Below, piece by piece: positions 24,186-32,343 of a DNA stretch of 33,412 bases; positions within the stretch are counted from its first letter, which is position 1, and every line of letters starts with the position of its first letter. Origin of the DNA: an uncultured Alphaproteobacteria bacterium (GTDB lineage Bacteria; Pseudomonadota; Alphaproteobacteria; CALKHQ01). Position numbers and translations under genes: made by a program. The stretch lies in assembly GCA_937988735.1 (NCBI GenBank), contig CALKHQ010000021.1, positions 1-33,412 of the forward strand. The letters run 5' to 3'. The notes below the pieces were generated by a model. It was not told the origin of the DNA. It made no database searches and saw nothing but the letters and a program-made list of their open reading frames with translations.

Positions 24186-25255
24186 GCAGGGAGACCGGGA
24201 TGCCGCAACTGGTGGAAAGGACGGTCGAGCGGCTGACGCTGCCATCGCCGGCCGAGCGCGAGGCGATGCGGTCCGCGCCCGATGACGCCCATCCCCGCCT
24301 CTACGCCGAAGCGCGCTGCCTGCACGAGGTTGAGTTCCGCCCGCCGCCGGCGGCGACGGCGCCGGAGCGGCTGCGCGTCGTCTCCTGGAATGCCGAGCGC
24401 TGCAAGCATGTCGGCCCTTCCGCGGCGCTGCTGCGCCAAGCCGGGGCCGACGTGGCGCTGATGACCGAGATGGACGACGGCATGGCGCGTTCCGGCCAGC
24501 ACCGCACGCTGCCGGAAATCGCAGAGGATCTCGGCGCCGGCTACGCCTATGCGGTCGAGTTCATCGAGCTCGGCCTCGGCGACGACCGCGAGCAGCGCTG
24601 GCACGCCGGCCAGAGCAACGACAACGGCCTTCACGGCAACGGCGTCATCGCCCGTGCGCCGATGCGCCGCCCTGCGGTGCTGCGGCTGGAAGCGACCGGC
24701 CGCTGGTTCACCGCCGATCCGTGGCAGAAGCGGGTCGGAGGCCGGATCGCAACGCTGGCGGAGGTGGCGCTGGGCAACCGGTGGATCGCCGTCGCCGCGG
24801 TCCACTTCGAAAGCCACACCGACCGCGCCGACCGCGCAGCGCAGATGCGGGCACTGCTGGACGGCCTGGAGGCCTACGCCCCCGGGCTGCCGTGGCTGAT
24901 CGGCGGCGACTTCAACACCAACAGCTTCGACGTCGGCTTCCGCAGGGTGGGGAAGGAGGCGCTGGACGCGGCGCTGGCCGAGGACCCGCTGCGCCTGGCC
25001 GACCCCAGCCGGTACGAGCCCATGTTCGACGTCGCCGCCGCGCGCGGGCTGGACTGGCAGGCCTGCAACCTGGCCCACGCCACCACGATGCGCACGCTGC
25101 CCGATGGGCGGCCGACGGCGCCTTTCGCCAAGATCGACTGGTTCTTCAGCAGGGGCCTTGCCTGTTCTGACCCGGCCGTCATTCCCGCGGTCGACGCGGC
25201 CGGGAAGGCCATTTCCGATCATGAGGCGATCGCCGTCACCGTGATGGCCGGTTGA
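24182..25255 (+). CDS. Endonuclease/exonuclease/phosphatase (EEP) family protein
   Basis: The 357-residue protein has the complete EEP metal-dependent catalytic set: S-W-N-A-E-R near 69–74, the metal-binding Glu in L-M-T-E-M-D-D-G, H-G-N-G-V, V-H-F-E-S-H, G-G-D-F-N-T-N-S and the final S-D-H-E-A. It lacks a signal peptide. The family covers DNA repair nucleases, sphingomyelinases and inositol-phosphate phosphatases, and the substrate cannot be read from the sequence. The ATG overlaps the zur stop (ATGA), so it belongs to the zinc-regulated transcript. An ATG at 24200 behind GGGAG is an alternative start. The first 55 residues precede the conserved fold and look unlike usual members. Confidence 0.85.
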   Translation: MSRETGMPQLVERTVERLTLPSPAEREAMRSAPDDAHPRLYAEARCLHEVEFRPPPAATAPERLRVVSWNAERCKHVGPSAALLRQAGADVALMTEMDDGMARSGQHRTLPEIAEDLGAGYAYAVEFIELGLGDDREQRWHAGQSNDNGLHGNGVIARAPMRRPAVLRLEATGRWFTADPWQKRVGGRIATLAEVALGNRWIAVAAVHFESHTDRADRAAQMRALLDGLEAYAPGLPWLIGGDFNTNSFDVGFRRVGKEALDAALAEDPLRLADPSRYEPMFDVAAARGLDWQACNLAHATTMRTLPDGRPTAPFAKIDWFFSRGLACSDPAVIPAVDAAGKAISDHEAIAVTVMAG

Positions 25256-25338
25256 CGATTCGACAACAGCGCACGCGGGAGTAGACTGGCCGGTTCCTGC
25301 ATCGCGGCCCGATGGCCGCACCACGAGGCGGGAGTGCG

Positions 25339-27036
25339 GTGAACGGTCACGAGATCCTGCTGCACATCGCCGGCGGCGTCGCCCTGCTGCTGTGGGGCGC
25401 GCGGATGGTCCGCACCGGCATCCTGCGCGCCTACGGCGCCCGGCTGCGCCGCGCGATCGGGCGGTCCACCCGCAACCGGGTGGTCGCCGCGCTGGTCGGC
25501 CTCGCCAGCGCCGGCCTGTTGCAGAGCTCGACCGCCACAGCGCTGCTCGCCGCCTCCTTCGCCCAGCGCGGGCTGATCGCGACCGGCGCCGGGCTCGCGG
25601 TCATGCTCGGCGCCGACGTCGGGAGCACGCTGGTGGTGCAGGCGCTGTCCTTCGACCTGTCGGCTGCCGTGCCGGTGCTGATCCTGGTCGGCGTCATCGC
25701 CTTTACCAGCGGCCCGCGAAGCACGATCCGACAGCTCGGCCGCGTGTCCATCGGCCTCGGGCTGATGCTGATCGCGCTGCGCATGGTGGTCGATGCCTCG
25801 CAGGTGCTGCGCGAGTCGGAGACCATGCCGCTGCTGCTCGCCCCGCTGGGCAGCGACCCGATCCTGGCGGTGCTGTTCGCCGCCCTGCTGTCCTGGCTGT
25901 TCCATTCCAGCGTGGCGATGGTGCTCCTGGTGGGGAGCTTCGCCGCCGCAGGCATCGTCGATCCGCCGCTGGCCTTCGCACTGGTGCTGGGCGCAAACAT
26001 CGGCGCCGGCATCGTGCCGCTGGTGATCAGCCTGTCGGAGGACCGGCTCGCCAGGCGGATTCCGCTGGGCAACCTCGTCTTCCGCACCCTGGGGGCGCTG
26101 GCGGTGCTGACCGTGCTGCCGGCGGTGACGCCTCTGGTGGCGGAGCTCGGCGGCGACCCGGCGCGCCAGATCGCCAACTTCCACACGCTGTTCAATATTG
26201 CGCTGGCCGTCGCCTGCCTGCCGGTGACGGGTTTCGCGGCGCGGGTGGTGGACCGGCTGCTCCCGGAGGCGCCACCGCCGGACGACGCGGGCCAGCCCCG
26301 CTATCTCGACGACGACGCAATCGCGAGTCCGCCGGACGCGATCGCCCGCGCCATCCGCGAGACCCTGCGGCTGGCCGACATCGCGGAGTCGATGCTGGTG
26401 GACGTGATCACCGTGTTCGAGAAGGACGACGAGACGCTGATGCGGGTGATCTCGGACCGGGACGACGCGATCGACCGGCTGCACGAGGCGATCAAGCTCT
26501 ACCTCGCCCGCATCGACCAGACCGCCATGTCGCCGGCCGAGTTCCGGCGCAGCGTCGAGCTGCTGACCTTCGTCACCCACCTGGAGCACGTCGGCGACAT
26601 CATCGACCGCAACCTGCTGCCGCTGGCGCAGAAGAAGATGCGGATCGGGGTTTCCTTCCCGCCCGAGGCGTGGGAGGAGCTGGTGGCGATGCACCGGCGC
26701 GCGGTGGACCAGTTCGCCCTCGCCATCACCGTCCTGGTCTCCCACGATCTCGACTCCGCCCGCAGGCTGGTCGCCGACAAGGACGCGCTGCGCGTGCTGG
26801 AGCTCGACGCCAGCGCGAGCCAGATCGACCGCCTGCGCGGCGGGGACGCGGCAAGCCTCGAGGCCGCTTCCCTCCACCTCGACATCCTGCGCGAGCTCAA
26901 GCGCATCGTCTCCCACGTCACCTCGATCGGCTATCCGCTGCTCGAGTCCGCCGGCGAGCTCCGGCACAGCCGGCTGAAGCAGCCGGTACGCGAGCCGGAG
27001 GTGGGCGCCGGAGGGTCTCGAGGTGGCGCCGCCTGA
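25339..27036 (+). CDS. Na/Pi cotransporter family protein with PhoU-like domain
   Basis: The 565-residue protein has an NptA/YjbB-type membrane half with two inverted repeats, marked by L-Q-S-S-T-A-T (62–67) and F-H-S-S-V-A-M (188–193), plus G-A-D-V-G-S-T and G-A-N-I-G-A-G. A C-terminal PhoU-like helical domain spans about 330–540. It is expected to move phosphate with Na+, in bacteria usually as an exporter that limits intracellular phosphate. The GTG at 25339 is preferred because GGGAG precedes it at good spacing; an ATG at 25312 would add nine residues. It is 83 bases after the EEP gene on the same strand. Confidence 0.88.
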   Translation: MNGHEILLHIAGGVALLLWGARMVRTGILRAYGARLRRAIGRSTRNRVVAALVGLASAGLLQSSTATALLAASFAQRGLIATGAGLAVMLGADVGSTLVVQALSFDLSAAVPVLILVGVIAFTSGPRSTIRQLGRVSIGLGLMLIALRMVVDASQVLRESETMPLLLAPLGSDPILAVLFAALLSWLFHSSVAMVLLVGSFAAAGIVDPPLAFALVLGANIGAGIVPLVISLSEDRLARRIPLGNLVFRTLGALAVLTVLPAVTPLVAELGGDPARQIANFHTLFNIALAVACLPVTGFAARVVDRLLPEAPPPDDAGQPRYLDDDAIASPPDAIARAIRETLRLADIAESMLVDVITVFEKDDETLMRVISDRDDAIDRLHEAIKLYLARIDQTAMSPAEFRRSVELLTFVTHLEHVGDIIDRNLLPLAQKKMRIGVSFPPEAWEELVAMHRRAVDQFALAITVLVSHDLDSARRLVADKDALRVLELDASASQIDRLRGGDAASLEAASLHLDILRELKRIVSHVTSIGYPLLESAGELRHSRLKQPVREPEVGAGGSRGGAA

Positions 27037-27208
27037 CCGCCGATTGCCTCCGTGACGCCATCCCTCCGGCACGCGCCTGCCACGGATCGCTGGTAGCAGG
27101 GCTGCTGTCGCCGGACTGCGGCAGGGACCCGGCCGCATGATGGCGCCCTTGTCATCCACGCGGCGGCGATTCAGAGTTCGCCCCCAGACTGCAGACGGGA
27201 GGAGATCC

Positions 27209-28204
27209 ATGCACCTGCGCCCAGCACTGCTTGCCGTGGGTGCCGCCGCGGCGTTCGTCGCCGCGCCGGCGCTCGCCGCCAATCCGATCTACACGGGCGG
27301 CGAGCGCGGCAGCTACTTCACCTCCTTCGCACCGCTGCTCGAGGAGCTGCTCAACGACAACTTCCTCGACTACCAGGCGGTGCCGAGCGCGGGCAGCGGC
27401 GAGAACATCGACCACGTGCTGGCCAACCCGACCGCAATCGGCTTCACCCAGTCCGATGTGCTTGCCTTCCGCGCCGCCTCCGATCCGTCGATTGCGGAGA
27501 ACATCACCATCATCCGCAACGATGTCGGCGTGGAATGCCTCTACGCGGTGGCGACGGAGGAGAATGCCGCGCGCCTGGAGAACTGGGGCGGGGTGCGCGG
27601 ATTTGCCCGCCGGCTGCGCATCGCCACCGGCCCTGAAACGTCGGGTGCTGCGATGACGCTGCGCTTCCTGCAGTCCATCGACCCCGACCTCGCCCGGGCG
27701 CGCAGCATTTCCTACATGGAAAGCGTGGATGCCGCGATCCAGGCGGTGATCGCCGGCGAGGCCGACGTCGCCTTCTTCGTCCAGTTTGCCGACACCTCCA
27801 ACCAGCGCTTCGAGGACATCAACGACGCGGAGCTCGCCTTCATCCCGGTGATCGACCGCAACATCCTGCGCCAGGAGGTGAACGGGGAGCGGGTCTATGT
27901 GGCGCAGGAAGTGAAGGTCACCAGCGCCGGGCTGCTGAGCTGGAGCGGCGTCACCCAGATCGTCACCGCCTGCACCCCGCTCGCCTACATCACCGGCAAC
28001 CCGGAGCGGCTGCCGGTGGGCAGCAACGAGCGGCTCGACCTGGAGGACGTCATCGCGATCGTCGCCGGTGCCGACGTGTCGGAGCTGCAGCCGGAGGAAG
28101 ACTGGTTCCAGGCGCTGGTCGACCAGGCCGCGACGATGACCGACAGCGCGCTGGAATCCACCCTGCAGCAGATCGAGGAGACGTCGCAGCGCGTCTTCGA
28201 ATAG
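27209..28204 (+). CDS. TAXI family TRAP-type substrate-binding protein
   Basis: The 331-residue protein has a signal peptide (cleavage after A-L-A at 23) and the TAXI-family layout: an early Y-T-G-G-E-R-G-S-Y-F, a T-A-x-G-S-x-E-N-I-like block (S-A-G-S-G-E-N-I-D), and the A-I-G-F-T-Q-S-D strand. TAXI proteins feed TRAP transporters with a fused large permease; ligands are often glutamate, other dicarboxylates or unknown. No TRAP permease is in the window, so it is an orphan here. A strong GGGAGGAG precedes the ATG at 27209. The preceding 172 bases hold no other gene that I can support. Confidence 0.85.
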   Translation: MHLRPALLAVGAAAAFVAAPALAANPIYTGGERGSYFTSFAPLLEELLNDNFLDYQAVPSAGSGENIDHVLANPTAIGFTQSDVLAFRAASDPSIAENITIIRNDVGVECLYAVATEENAARLENWGGVRGFARRLRIATGPETSGAAMTLRFLQSIDPDLARARSISYMESVDAAIQAVIAGEADVAFFVQFADTSNQRFEDINDAELAFIPVIDRNILRQEVNGERVYVAQEVKVTSAGLLSWSGVTQIVTACTPLAYITGNPERLPVGSNERLDLEDVIAIVAGADVSELQPEEDWFQALVDQAATMTDSALESTLQQIEETSQRVFE

Positions 28205-28214
28205 GCGGGATCAC

Positions 28215-28245
28215 GGCCGGGCGGAGCGCAAGCCTCTGCCCGGCC
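28215..28245. terminator. Convergent stem-loop between TAXI gene and lipoprotein gene
   Basis: A 12-bp stem (28215–28226 with 28234–28245; GGCCGGGCGGAG paired to CTCTGCCCGGCC, one G·T pair) with a seven-base loop lies in the 60-base gap between convergent genes. There is no T-run on either side, so it is either a weak bidirectional terminator or an RNA-end-protecting hairpin. Confidence 0.6.
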
Positions 28246-28264
28246 CGCCAGACGACCCGCCGGC

Positions 28265-28510
28265 CTACTGGCAGGCGTAGGTCGCCTCGTAGCGGTCACC
28301 CTGCACGTCGCGGCTGAGCAGCACCGCGTCCTTGCCGTAGGTGTCGCTGCAGTATTCCGCCGCCGTCGAAGCGATGTCGTCCACATCGTCGGCGTCGGTG
28401 TAGGCGTAGCTTACCGTCGGCTGGGTCGCCGCGGTCTGGTGGACGCCGCCCGCGCACGCGCCGAGCGCGACCGTCGCCGCTGCCCATGCCACCATTGCCA
28501 GCTGGCGCAT
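28265..28510 (-). CDS. Small lipoprotein of unknown function
   Basis: The 81-residue product starts M-R-Q-L-A-M-V-A-W-A-A-A, with a lipobox V-A-L-G-A-C and lipidated Cys at 19. The mature part is short, acidic in its middle (D-A-D-D-V-D-D) and has two further cysteines, C54 and C80, that could form a disulfide. An AAGGAG lies at good spacing before the ATG at 28510. I do not recognise the family. Longer in-frame starts to 28624 give an Arg/Gly-rich extension that spoils the signal peptide. Confidence 0.8.
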   Translation of the reverse strand: MRQLAMVAWAAATVALGACAGGVHQTAATQPTVSYAYTDADDVDDIASTAAEYCSDTYGKDAVLLSRDVQGDRYEATYACQ

Positions 28511-28607
28511 GATCTGTCTCCTTCTTGAGCCCTCTCCTCGCCCCCGGTGAACCGGCGAGTCGCCGCCGCGTTCCCGGCCGGTTGCCGGATTGTCATCGAG
28601 GTGGATC

Positions 28608-29417
28608 ATGCAGGACCCAGCCACCCTTCCCGGTCTCGCCGAGCGCCACGCGCTGGCGGAGGCGGTCGCCCGCGAGGCCGGCCGCTATGCGCTCGGGCGC
28701 TTCCGCGACCGCGGCGCGCTCACCATCGGCCGCAAGGGCCGGCATGACGAGGTCAGCGACGCCGACCGCGAGACCGAGGCGCTGATCCGCGCCCGCATCG
28801 CCGCCGCCTTCCCCGGCGACGCCATCCTCGGCGAGGAAGGCGGCTTCGGCGAGGGCGGCGGCGACGCCGGCGAGTGGCTGTGGGTGCTGGACCCGATCGA
28901 CGGCACCGCCTGCTTCGTCGCCGGCATCCCGGTCTGGTGCGTGTCGGTGGCGGTCGCCCATGCCGGGCGGCCGGTGATCGGCGTGGTCGAGGATCCCAAC
29001 GTCGGCGAGACCTTCTCCGCCCGCGCCGGCAGGCCGGCGACCGTCAACGGCATCCCGGTCCGCGCCAGCGACGCCACCGATCTCGGCGCCGGCAGCGTCG
29101 CGGTCGGCTATTCCACCCGCGTGCCGCCGAGGGCGGCGCTGTCCGCGCTGGCCGCGCTGCTCGAGGCCGGCGGCATGTACCAGCGCAACGGCTCCGGCGC
29201 GCTCAGCCTCGCCTATGTCGCTGCCGGCCGGCTGATCGGCTACTACGAGCCGCACATCAACAGCTGGGACTGCCTCGCCGCGCTGGTGCTGGTCGAGCAG
29301 GCGGGCGGCTGGCACAACGACTTCCTCGCCGGCGACGGCCTCCACCGCGGCAACACCCTGCTGGCGGCGGCCCCGGGCGTCGCGGACGAGCTCCGCCGCC
29401 TGTTCGGCGTCGCCTGA
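28608..29417 (+). CDS. Inositol monophosphatase family protein
   Basis: The 269-residue protein has the Mg2+-dependent phosphatase motifs: G-E-E-G (75–78), the metal site D95-P-I-D98-G-T, and the C-terminal N-S-W-D-C-L-A (W220, D221). Family members hydrolyse inositol-1-phosphate, histidinol phosphate, fructose-1,6-bisphosphate or 3'-phosphoadenosine 5'-phosphate. The short length and compact sequence resemble the inositol/histidinol phosphatase group, but the substrate is not determined. The ATG at 28608 follows AGGTGG closely; an upstream TTG is a poor alternative. It lies near, and points the same way as, a carbohydrate ABC transporter. Confidence 0.87.
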   Translation: MQDPATLPGLAERHALAEAVAREAGRYALGRFRDRGALTIGRKGRHDEVSDADRETEALIRARIAAAFPGDAILGEEGGFGEGGGDAGEWLWVLDPIDGTACFVAGIPVWCVSVAVAHAGRPVIGVVEDPNVGETFSARAGRPATVNGIPVRASDATDLGAGSVAVGYSTRVPPRAALSALAALLEAGGMYQRNGSGALSLAYVAAGRLIGYYEPHINSWDCLAALVLVEQAGGWHNDFLAGDGLHRGNTLLAAAPGVADELRRLFGVA

Positions 29418-29423
29418 GGCGCC

Positions 29424-29660
29424 TCAGTCGCGCCGGCCGAGCTGCTTCACCAGAGACTTCGGCGCCACCGCCCGGTAGCTCTCGTCGATCCAGTCCTTCA
29501 GCGGGTCGAGCGGCGGCGCCACGCCCGGCGCAAAGGTGGCGGTGACCCAGCCGCTGCGGCCAGGCCACGGGCTGCGGGTGCGGGCGCCCGGGCAGCCGAG
29601 GCCGTACACGCGCAGTTCGTGCAGCGCCGCATCCGTCAGCGCCTGCCCCGTCGGTTCCAT
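29424..29660 (-). pseudogene. MmcQ/YjbR-like gene, apparently internally deleted
   Basis: The 78-residue frame begins like the YjbR/CyaY-like family (A-L-H-E-L-R-V-Y-G-L-G-C-P-G-A-R-T-R-S-P-W-P-G) and ends with its well-conserved tail (S-G-W-V-T-A-T-F, then P-P-L-D-P-L-K-D-W-I-D-E-S-Y-R-A-V-A-P-K). The roughly 40-residue middle, usually with the F-x2-K...S-x-K-L strand region, is missing. Typical members are about 115–125 residues. The frame is intact and AAGGG precedes the ATG, so a short protein could be made, but the fold would lose central strands. I infer an in-frame deletion. A short natural variant cannot be excluded. Confidence 0.65.
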
Positions 29661-29901
29661 CCGCCGCCGCCCTTCGCCGTTGCAAAAACATCACAACGGG
29701 CATCTCGGTCTGGCGCACGCCCTGATCACGCTTTAAGCTTCTGCTCACGACACTGGCAACAGTGCAACCGCAGCCGTCCCGGGGCTACGGGCTGCCGCCT
29801 CCTCGGCGGGTCCGACAAGCGACTGCAACAGGCGGTCGCTTCGTCCCGGTCGGCCGCGAGTCGCCGTGGCGGCCTTCGCCACGCATTTGGGGAGGTATCG
29901 A
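29661..29901 (+). promoter_or_regulatory. Upstream region of the ABC importer operon
   Basis: These 241 bases precede the binding-protein gene and hold no gene I can support. Two near-repeats of a GGCAACAG/TGCAACAG type occur at about 29754–29768 and 29824–29833. A perfect 7-bp hairpin (29865–29871 with 29877–29883, CGTGGCG/CGCCACG, loop GCCTT) lies just upstream of the GGGGAGG ribosome binding site. AT-richer sequence around 29681–29745 is the likeliest promoter location. The regulator is unknown. Confidence 0.4.
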
Positions 29902-31248
29902 ATGACCGCACGCATCTCCGCCGCCCTGGCGGCAATGACCGTTCTGGCCGGGCCGGCGCTGGCGCAGGAGACCATCACCTACGAGCTGTGGTCGCGGCAG
30001 GACACGTCCGGGCCGCTGCGGCCGGGCAACGTGGTGAAGGCGGCCGACCGCCTGAATGCGGAGCTGGAGGCCGAGGGCTCCGATCTCAGGGTCGCGGTCG
30101 AGATCAAGGAGACGCCGGCGCCGGGCTTCGACGAGGACGCGCTCCAGCTCGCGCGGGTCTACGGCATCGGCGAGGGGCCGGACATGTTCATCCAGGCCCA
30201 CGAGTGGATCTGCACCTTCCAGCAGGACGGCTTCCTGCTCCAGCTCGACGACTACATCGCGCAGTATCCGGAGCACTTCGGCACCATCTTCCCGTCGCTG
30301 TGGGATTCGACCAGGTGCCAGGGCGGAATCTACGCCATCCCGCAGGACGCCGAAGCCCGCATGTTCTTCTACAACAAGCAGCTCCTGCGCCAGGCGGGCT
30401 ACGACGAGGAGTTCATCCAGTCGATGCCGGAACGGACCATGGCCGGCGAGCTGACGATGGATGACGTCATCGACATCGCGAAGACCGTGATCGACAACAC
30501 CGACGCTCAGTACGGCGTGCTGCACCGGCCGTCGATCGGGCCCGACTACCTGATGGTGTTCCAGACCTACGGCAACGACTTCGTCGATCCGGAGAGCGGC
30601 GACCTGCTGCTGGACCAGGCGGCGCTGGAGGCTGCGTTCGGCTGGTTCGAGCGCGCGGTCCAGGCAGGCGTGATCCCCGCCAACAACACGTCGATGGAGT
30701 GGGACGCGATCCGCGCCGAGTTCTATGCCAACAACAACGCCGCCTTCTGGATGTACGGCATCTGGGACCTCGGCAGCCGCGCCTTCCCCACCTACGGCCT
30801 GCCGGAAGACGAGGAAGCCTTCTTCGCCGACTGGGGCTGGATCGCCGCCCCCGCGGCCGAGCAGGGCGGCAAGCCGTCCACGCTGACCCATCCGGTCGTC
30901 TATGCGATCTCGGCAGACGTGGAGCATCCGGACCTCGCCGTGCGGCTGCTCGGCCACGCGTCGGCCGCCGACCTCAACACCGACCACGCGGTGACCACCA
31001 CCCACATCGGCATCCGGCAGGAGCAGCTCGACGACCCGCGCTACCAGGAGGCCTGGCCGCTGGCCCGCGCCACGGAGCTGCTGGAGATCGCGAAGTACCT
31101 GCCGAACAACCCGCAGTTCGGCGACCTGAACCGGATCATCTACACCGGCATCCAGGGCGTCGAATCGGGGCGGCTGTCCGCTGTCGAGGCGGCCGAGTTC
31201 GTGATCGACGAGGCTACCGGCACGCTGGAGAACGTGATCGTCCGGTAG
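29902..31248 (+). CDS. Carbohydrate-type ABC transporter, extracellular solute-binding protein
   Basis: The 448-residue protein has a signal peptide ending A-L-A before Q22 and the layout of family 1 sugar-binding proteins. Visible are E-L-W-S-R-Q-D, G-P-D-M-F-I-Q-A-H-E-W, a G-G-I-Y-A-I-P-Q-D hinge region, M-F-F-Y-N-K and later N-N-N-A-A-F-W-M-Y-G. The ligand is unknown: the Trp/Tyr-rich positions fit a sugar or polyol. A strong GGGGAGG precedes the ATG. Two permease genes follow, forming a CUT1-like importer. The partner ATPase is presumably beyond the right edge. Confidence 0.88.
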   Translation: MTARISAALAAMTVLAGPALAQETITYELWSRQDTSGPLRPGNVVKAADRLNAELEAEGSDLRVAVEIKETPAPGFDEDALQLARVYGIGEGPDMFIQAHEWICTFQQDGFLLQLDDYIAQYPEHFGTIFPSLWDSTRCQGGIYAIPQDAEARMFFYNKQLLRQAGYDEEFIQSMPERTMAGELTMDDVIDIAKTVIDNTDAQYGVLHRPSIGPDYLMVFQTYGNDFVDPESGDLLLDQAALEAAFGWFERAVQAGVIPANNTSMEWDAIRAEFYANNNAAFWMYGIWDLGSRAFPTYGLPEDEEAFFADWGWIAAPAAEQGGKPSTLTHPVVYAISADVEHPDLAVRLLGHASAADLNTDHAVTTTHIGIRQEQLDDPRYQEAWPLARATELLEIAKYLPNNPQFGDLNRIIYTGIQGVESGRLSAVEAAEFVIDEATGTLENVIVR

Positions 31249-31388
31249 CGGGCCGCAGTGGGACACGCCAGCCTTCGTCCCGCCGGAGTGATGTCCGGCC
31301 CGGTGCCGGGCATCACCGCGCTCGCGGGGCCGACGCCCCACAGCCGGAGCCGACCCGGCCGGCTCCGCCCGCGGCCAGGGGCAATGTC
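31249..31388 (+). promoter_or_regulatory. Three tandem hairpins between binding-protein and permease genes
   Basis: The 140-base gap can form three successive stem-loops. The largest is 31288–31316, a 12-bp stem (one G·T pair) with a five-base loop. The second is 31326–31330 with 31335–31339 (GGGGC/GCCCC). The third is 31345–31352 with 31360–31367 (CGGAGCCG/CGGCTCCG). In sugar ABC operons such structures often protect the binding-protein mRNA and lower permease expression; that role here is inference. Confidence 0.7.
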
Positions 31389-32342
31389 ATGACCGCCCTC
31401 GCCGAGGAGGCGCTGATTGCCCGCGGCCTCGCGCGGAAGGCCGCGCGGCGCCGTCGGGCGAACTTCATCATCTTCCTCGGCCCGGCGATCGTGCTGATGG
31501 TGATCTTCTTCATCGTCCCGGTGCTGATCGACATCGCGGTCTCCTTCACCGACCTCGGCCGCGCACTGCGGATCACCGAAGTCTCGACCGCGAACTACGA
31601 GCGCATCTTCGCCGGCGATACCCGGCTGACGCAGGTGGTCGCGCTGACCGCGATCTACGTGTTCGGCACGCTTGCCCTGTTCAACGTCGGCTTCGGGCTG
31701 CTGCTCGCGCTGGTCACGGCGCCGCTCAACCCGGTCTCCAGCGGCTTCTTCCGCGGCGTGTGGCTGCTGCCGCGGATGAGCCCGTCGGTGCTCTACATCC
31801 TGCTGTGGCTGTGGGTGGTCGATCCGTCGCCAACGGGGCTGCTCAACCAGATCCTGCTGACCGTGGGCGTGGTCGACGCGCCGCTGGACCTGAAGACCAG
31901 CGCCCCGGTGATGCTGATCATCATCTCCAACGGCTTCATCGGCGCCTCGCTGGGGATGATCATCTTCACCTCCGCCATCAAGGGCATCCCGGTGCACCTG
32001 TTCCACGCCGCCCGCGTGGACGGCGCCGGCTCGCTCTCCATCGCCCGCCACATCACGCTGCCGGCGCTGCGCTGGCCGATCAGCTTCATCACCATCTACC
32101 AGGCGCTCTCGCTGCTGGTGAGCTTCGAGTACATCCTGCTGCTGACCGAAGGCGGGCCGTTCTACGACACCACGGTCTATGCGCTGTACATCTACCGGCG
32201 CGCCTTCGAGGGCGGGCAGTACGGCTACGGCGCGGCGCTCGCGCTGTTCCTGATCGTCATCGGCATCGTGCTCGCGCTGCTCGGCTGGCGGTTCTTCGAC
32301 ATGAAGAAGCTGCTGCAGAGCCCGCGGATCGAGGTGCACTGA
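31389..32342 (+). CDS. ABC transporter permease, MalF/UgpA-like
   Basis: The 317-residue membrane protein has about six helices, the first after a basic start (R-K-A-A-R-R-R-R). The conserved coupling loop H-A-A-R-V-D-G-A-G-S-L-S-I-A-R-H-I-T-L-P-A-L is the EAA motif that contacts the ATPase (here H-A-A). It pairs with the next gene as the heterodimeric channel of a CUT1-type importer. AGGGG precedes the ATG at 31389; an overlapping ATG five bases earlier terminates after two codons. Confidence 0.9.
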   Translation: MTALAEEALIARGLARKAARRRRANFIIFLGPAIVLMVIFFIVPVLIDIAVSFTDLGRALRITEVSTANYERIFAGDTRLTQVVALTAIYVFGTLALFNVGFGLLLALVTAPLNPVSSGFFRGVWLLPRMSPSVLYILLWLWVVDPSPTGLLNQILLTVGVVDAPLDLKTSAPVMLIIISNGFIGASLGMIIFTSAIKGIPVHLFHAARVDGAGSLSIARHITLPALRWPISFITIYQALSLLVSFEYILLLTEGGPFYDTTVYALYIYRRAFEGGQYGYGAALALFLIVIGIVLALLGWRFFDMKKLLQSPRIEVH

Positions 32343-32343
32343 A

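Noticed and set aside
25219..27282. A 687-codon open frame on the minus strand
   Set aside because: It is antisense to the Na/Pi cotransporter gene, whose protein has clear motifs. The antisense product is a His/Gln/Arg-rich string without recognisable domains.
27209..28204. A complete TRAP transporter
   Set aside because: Only the TAXI binding protein is present. Neither flank encodes a TRAP permease, so it is annotated as an orphan binding protein.
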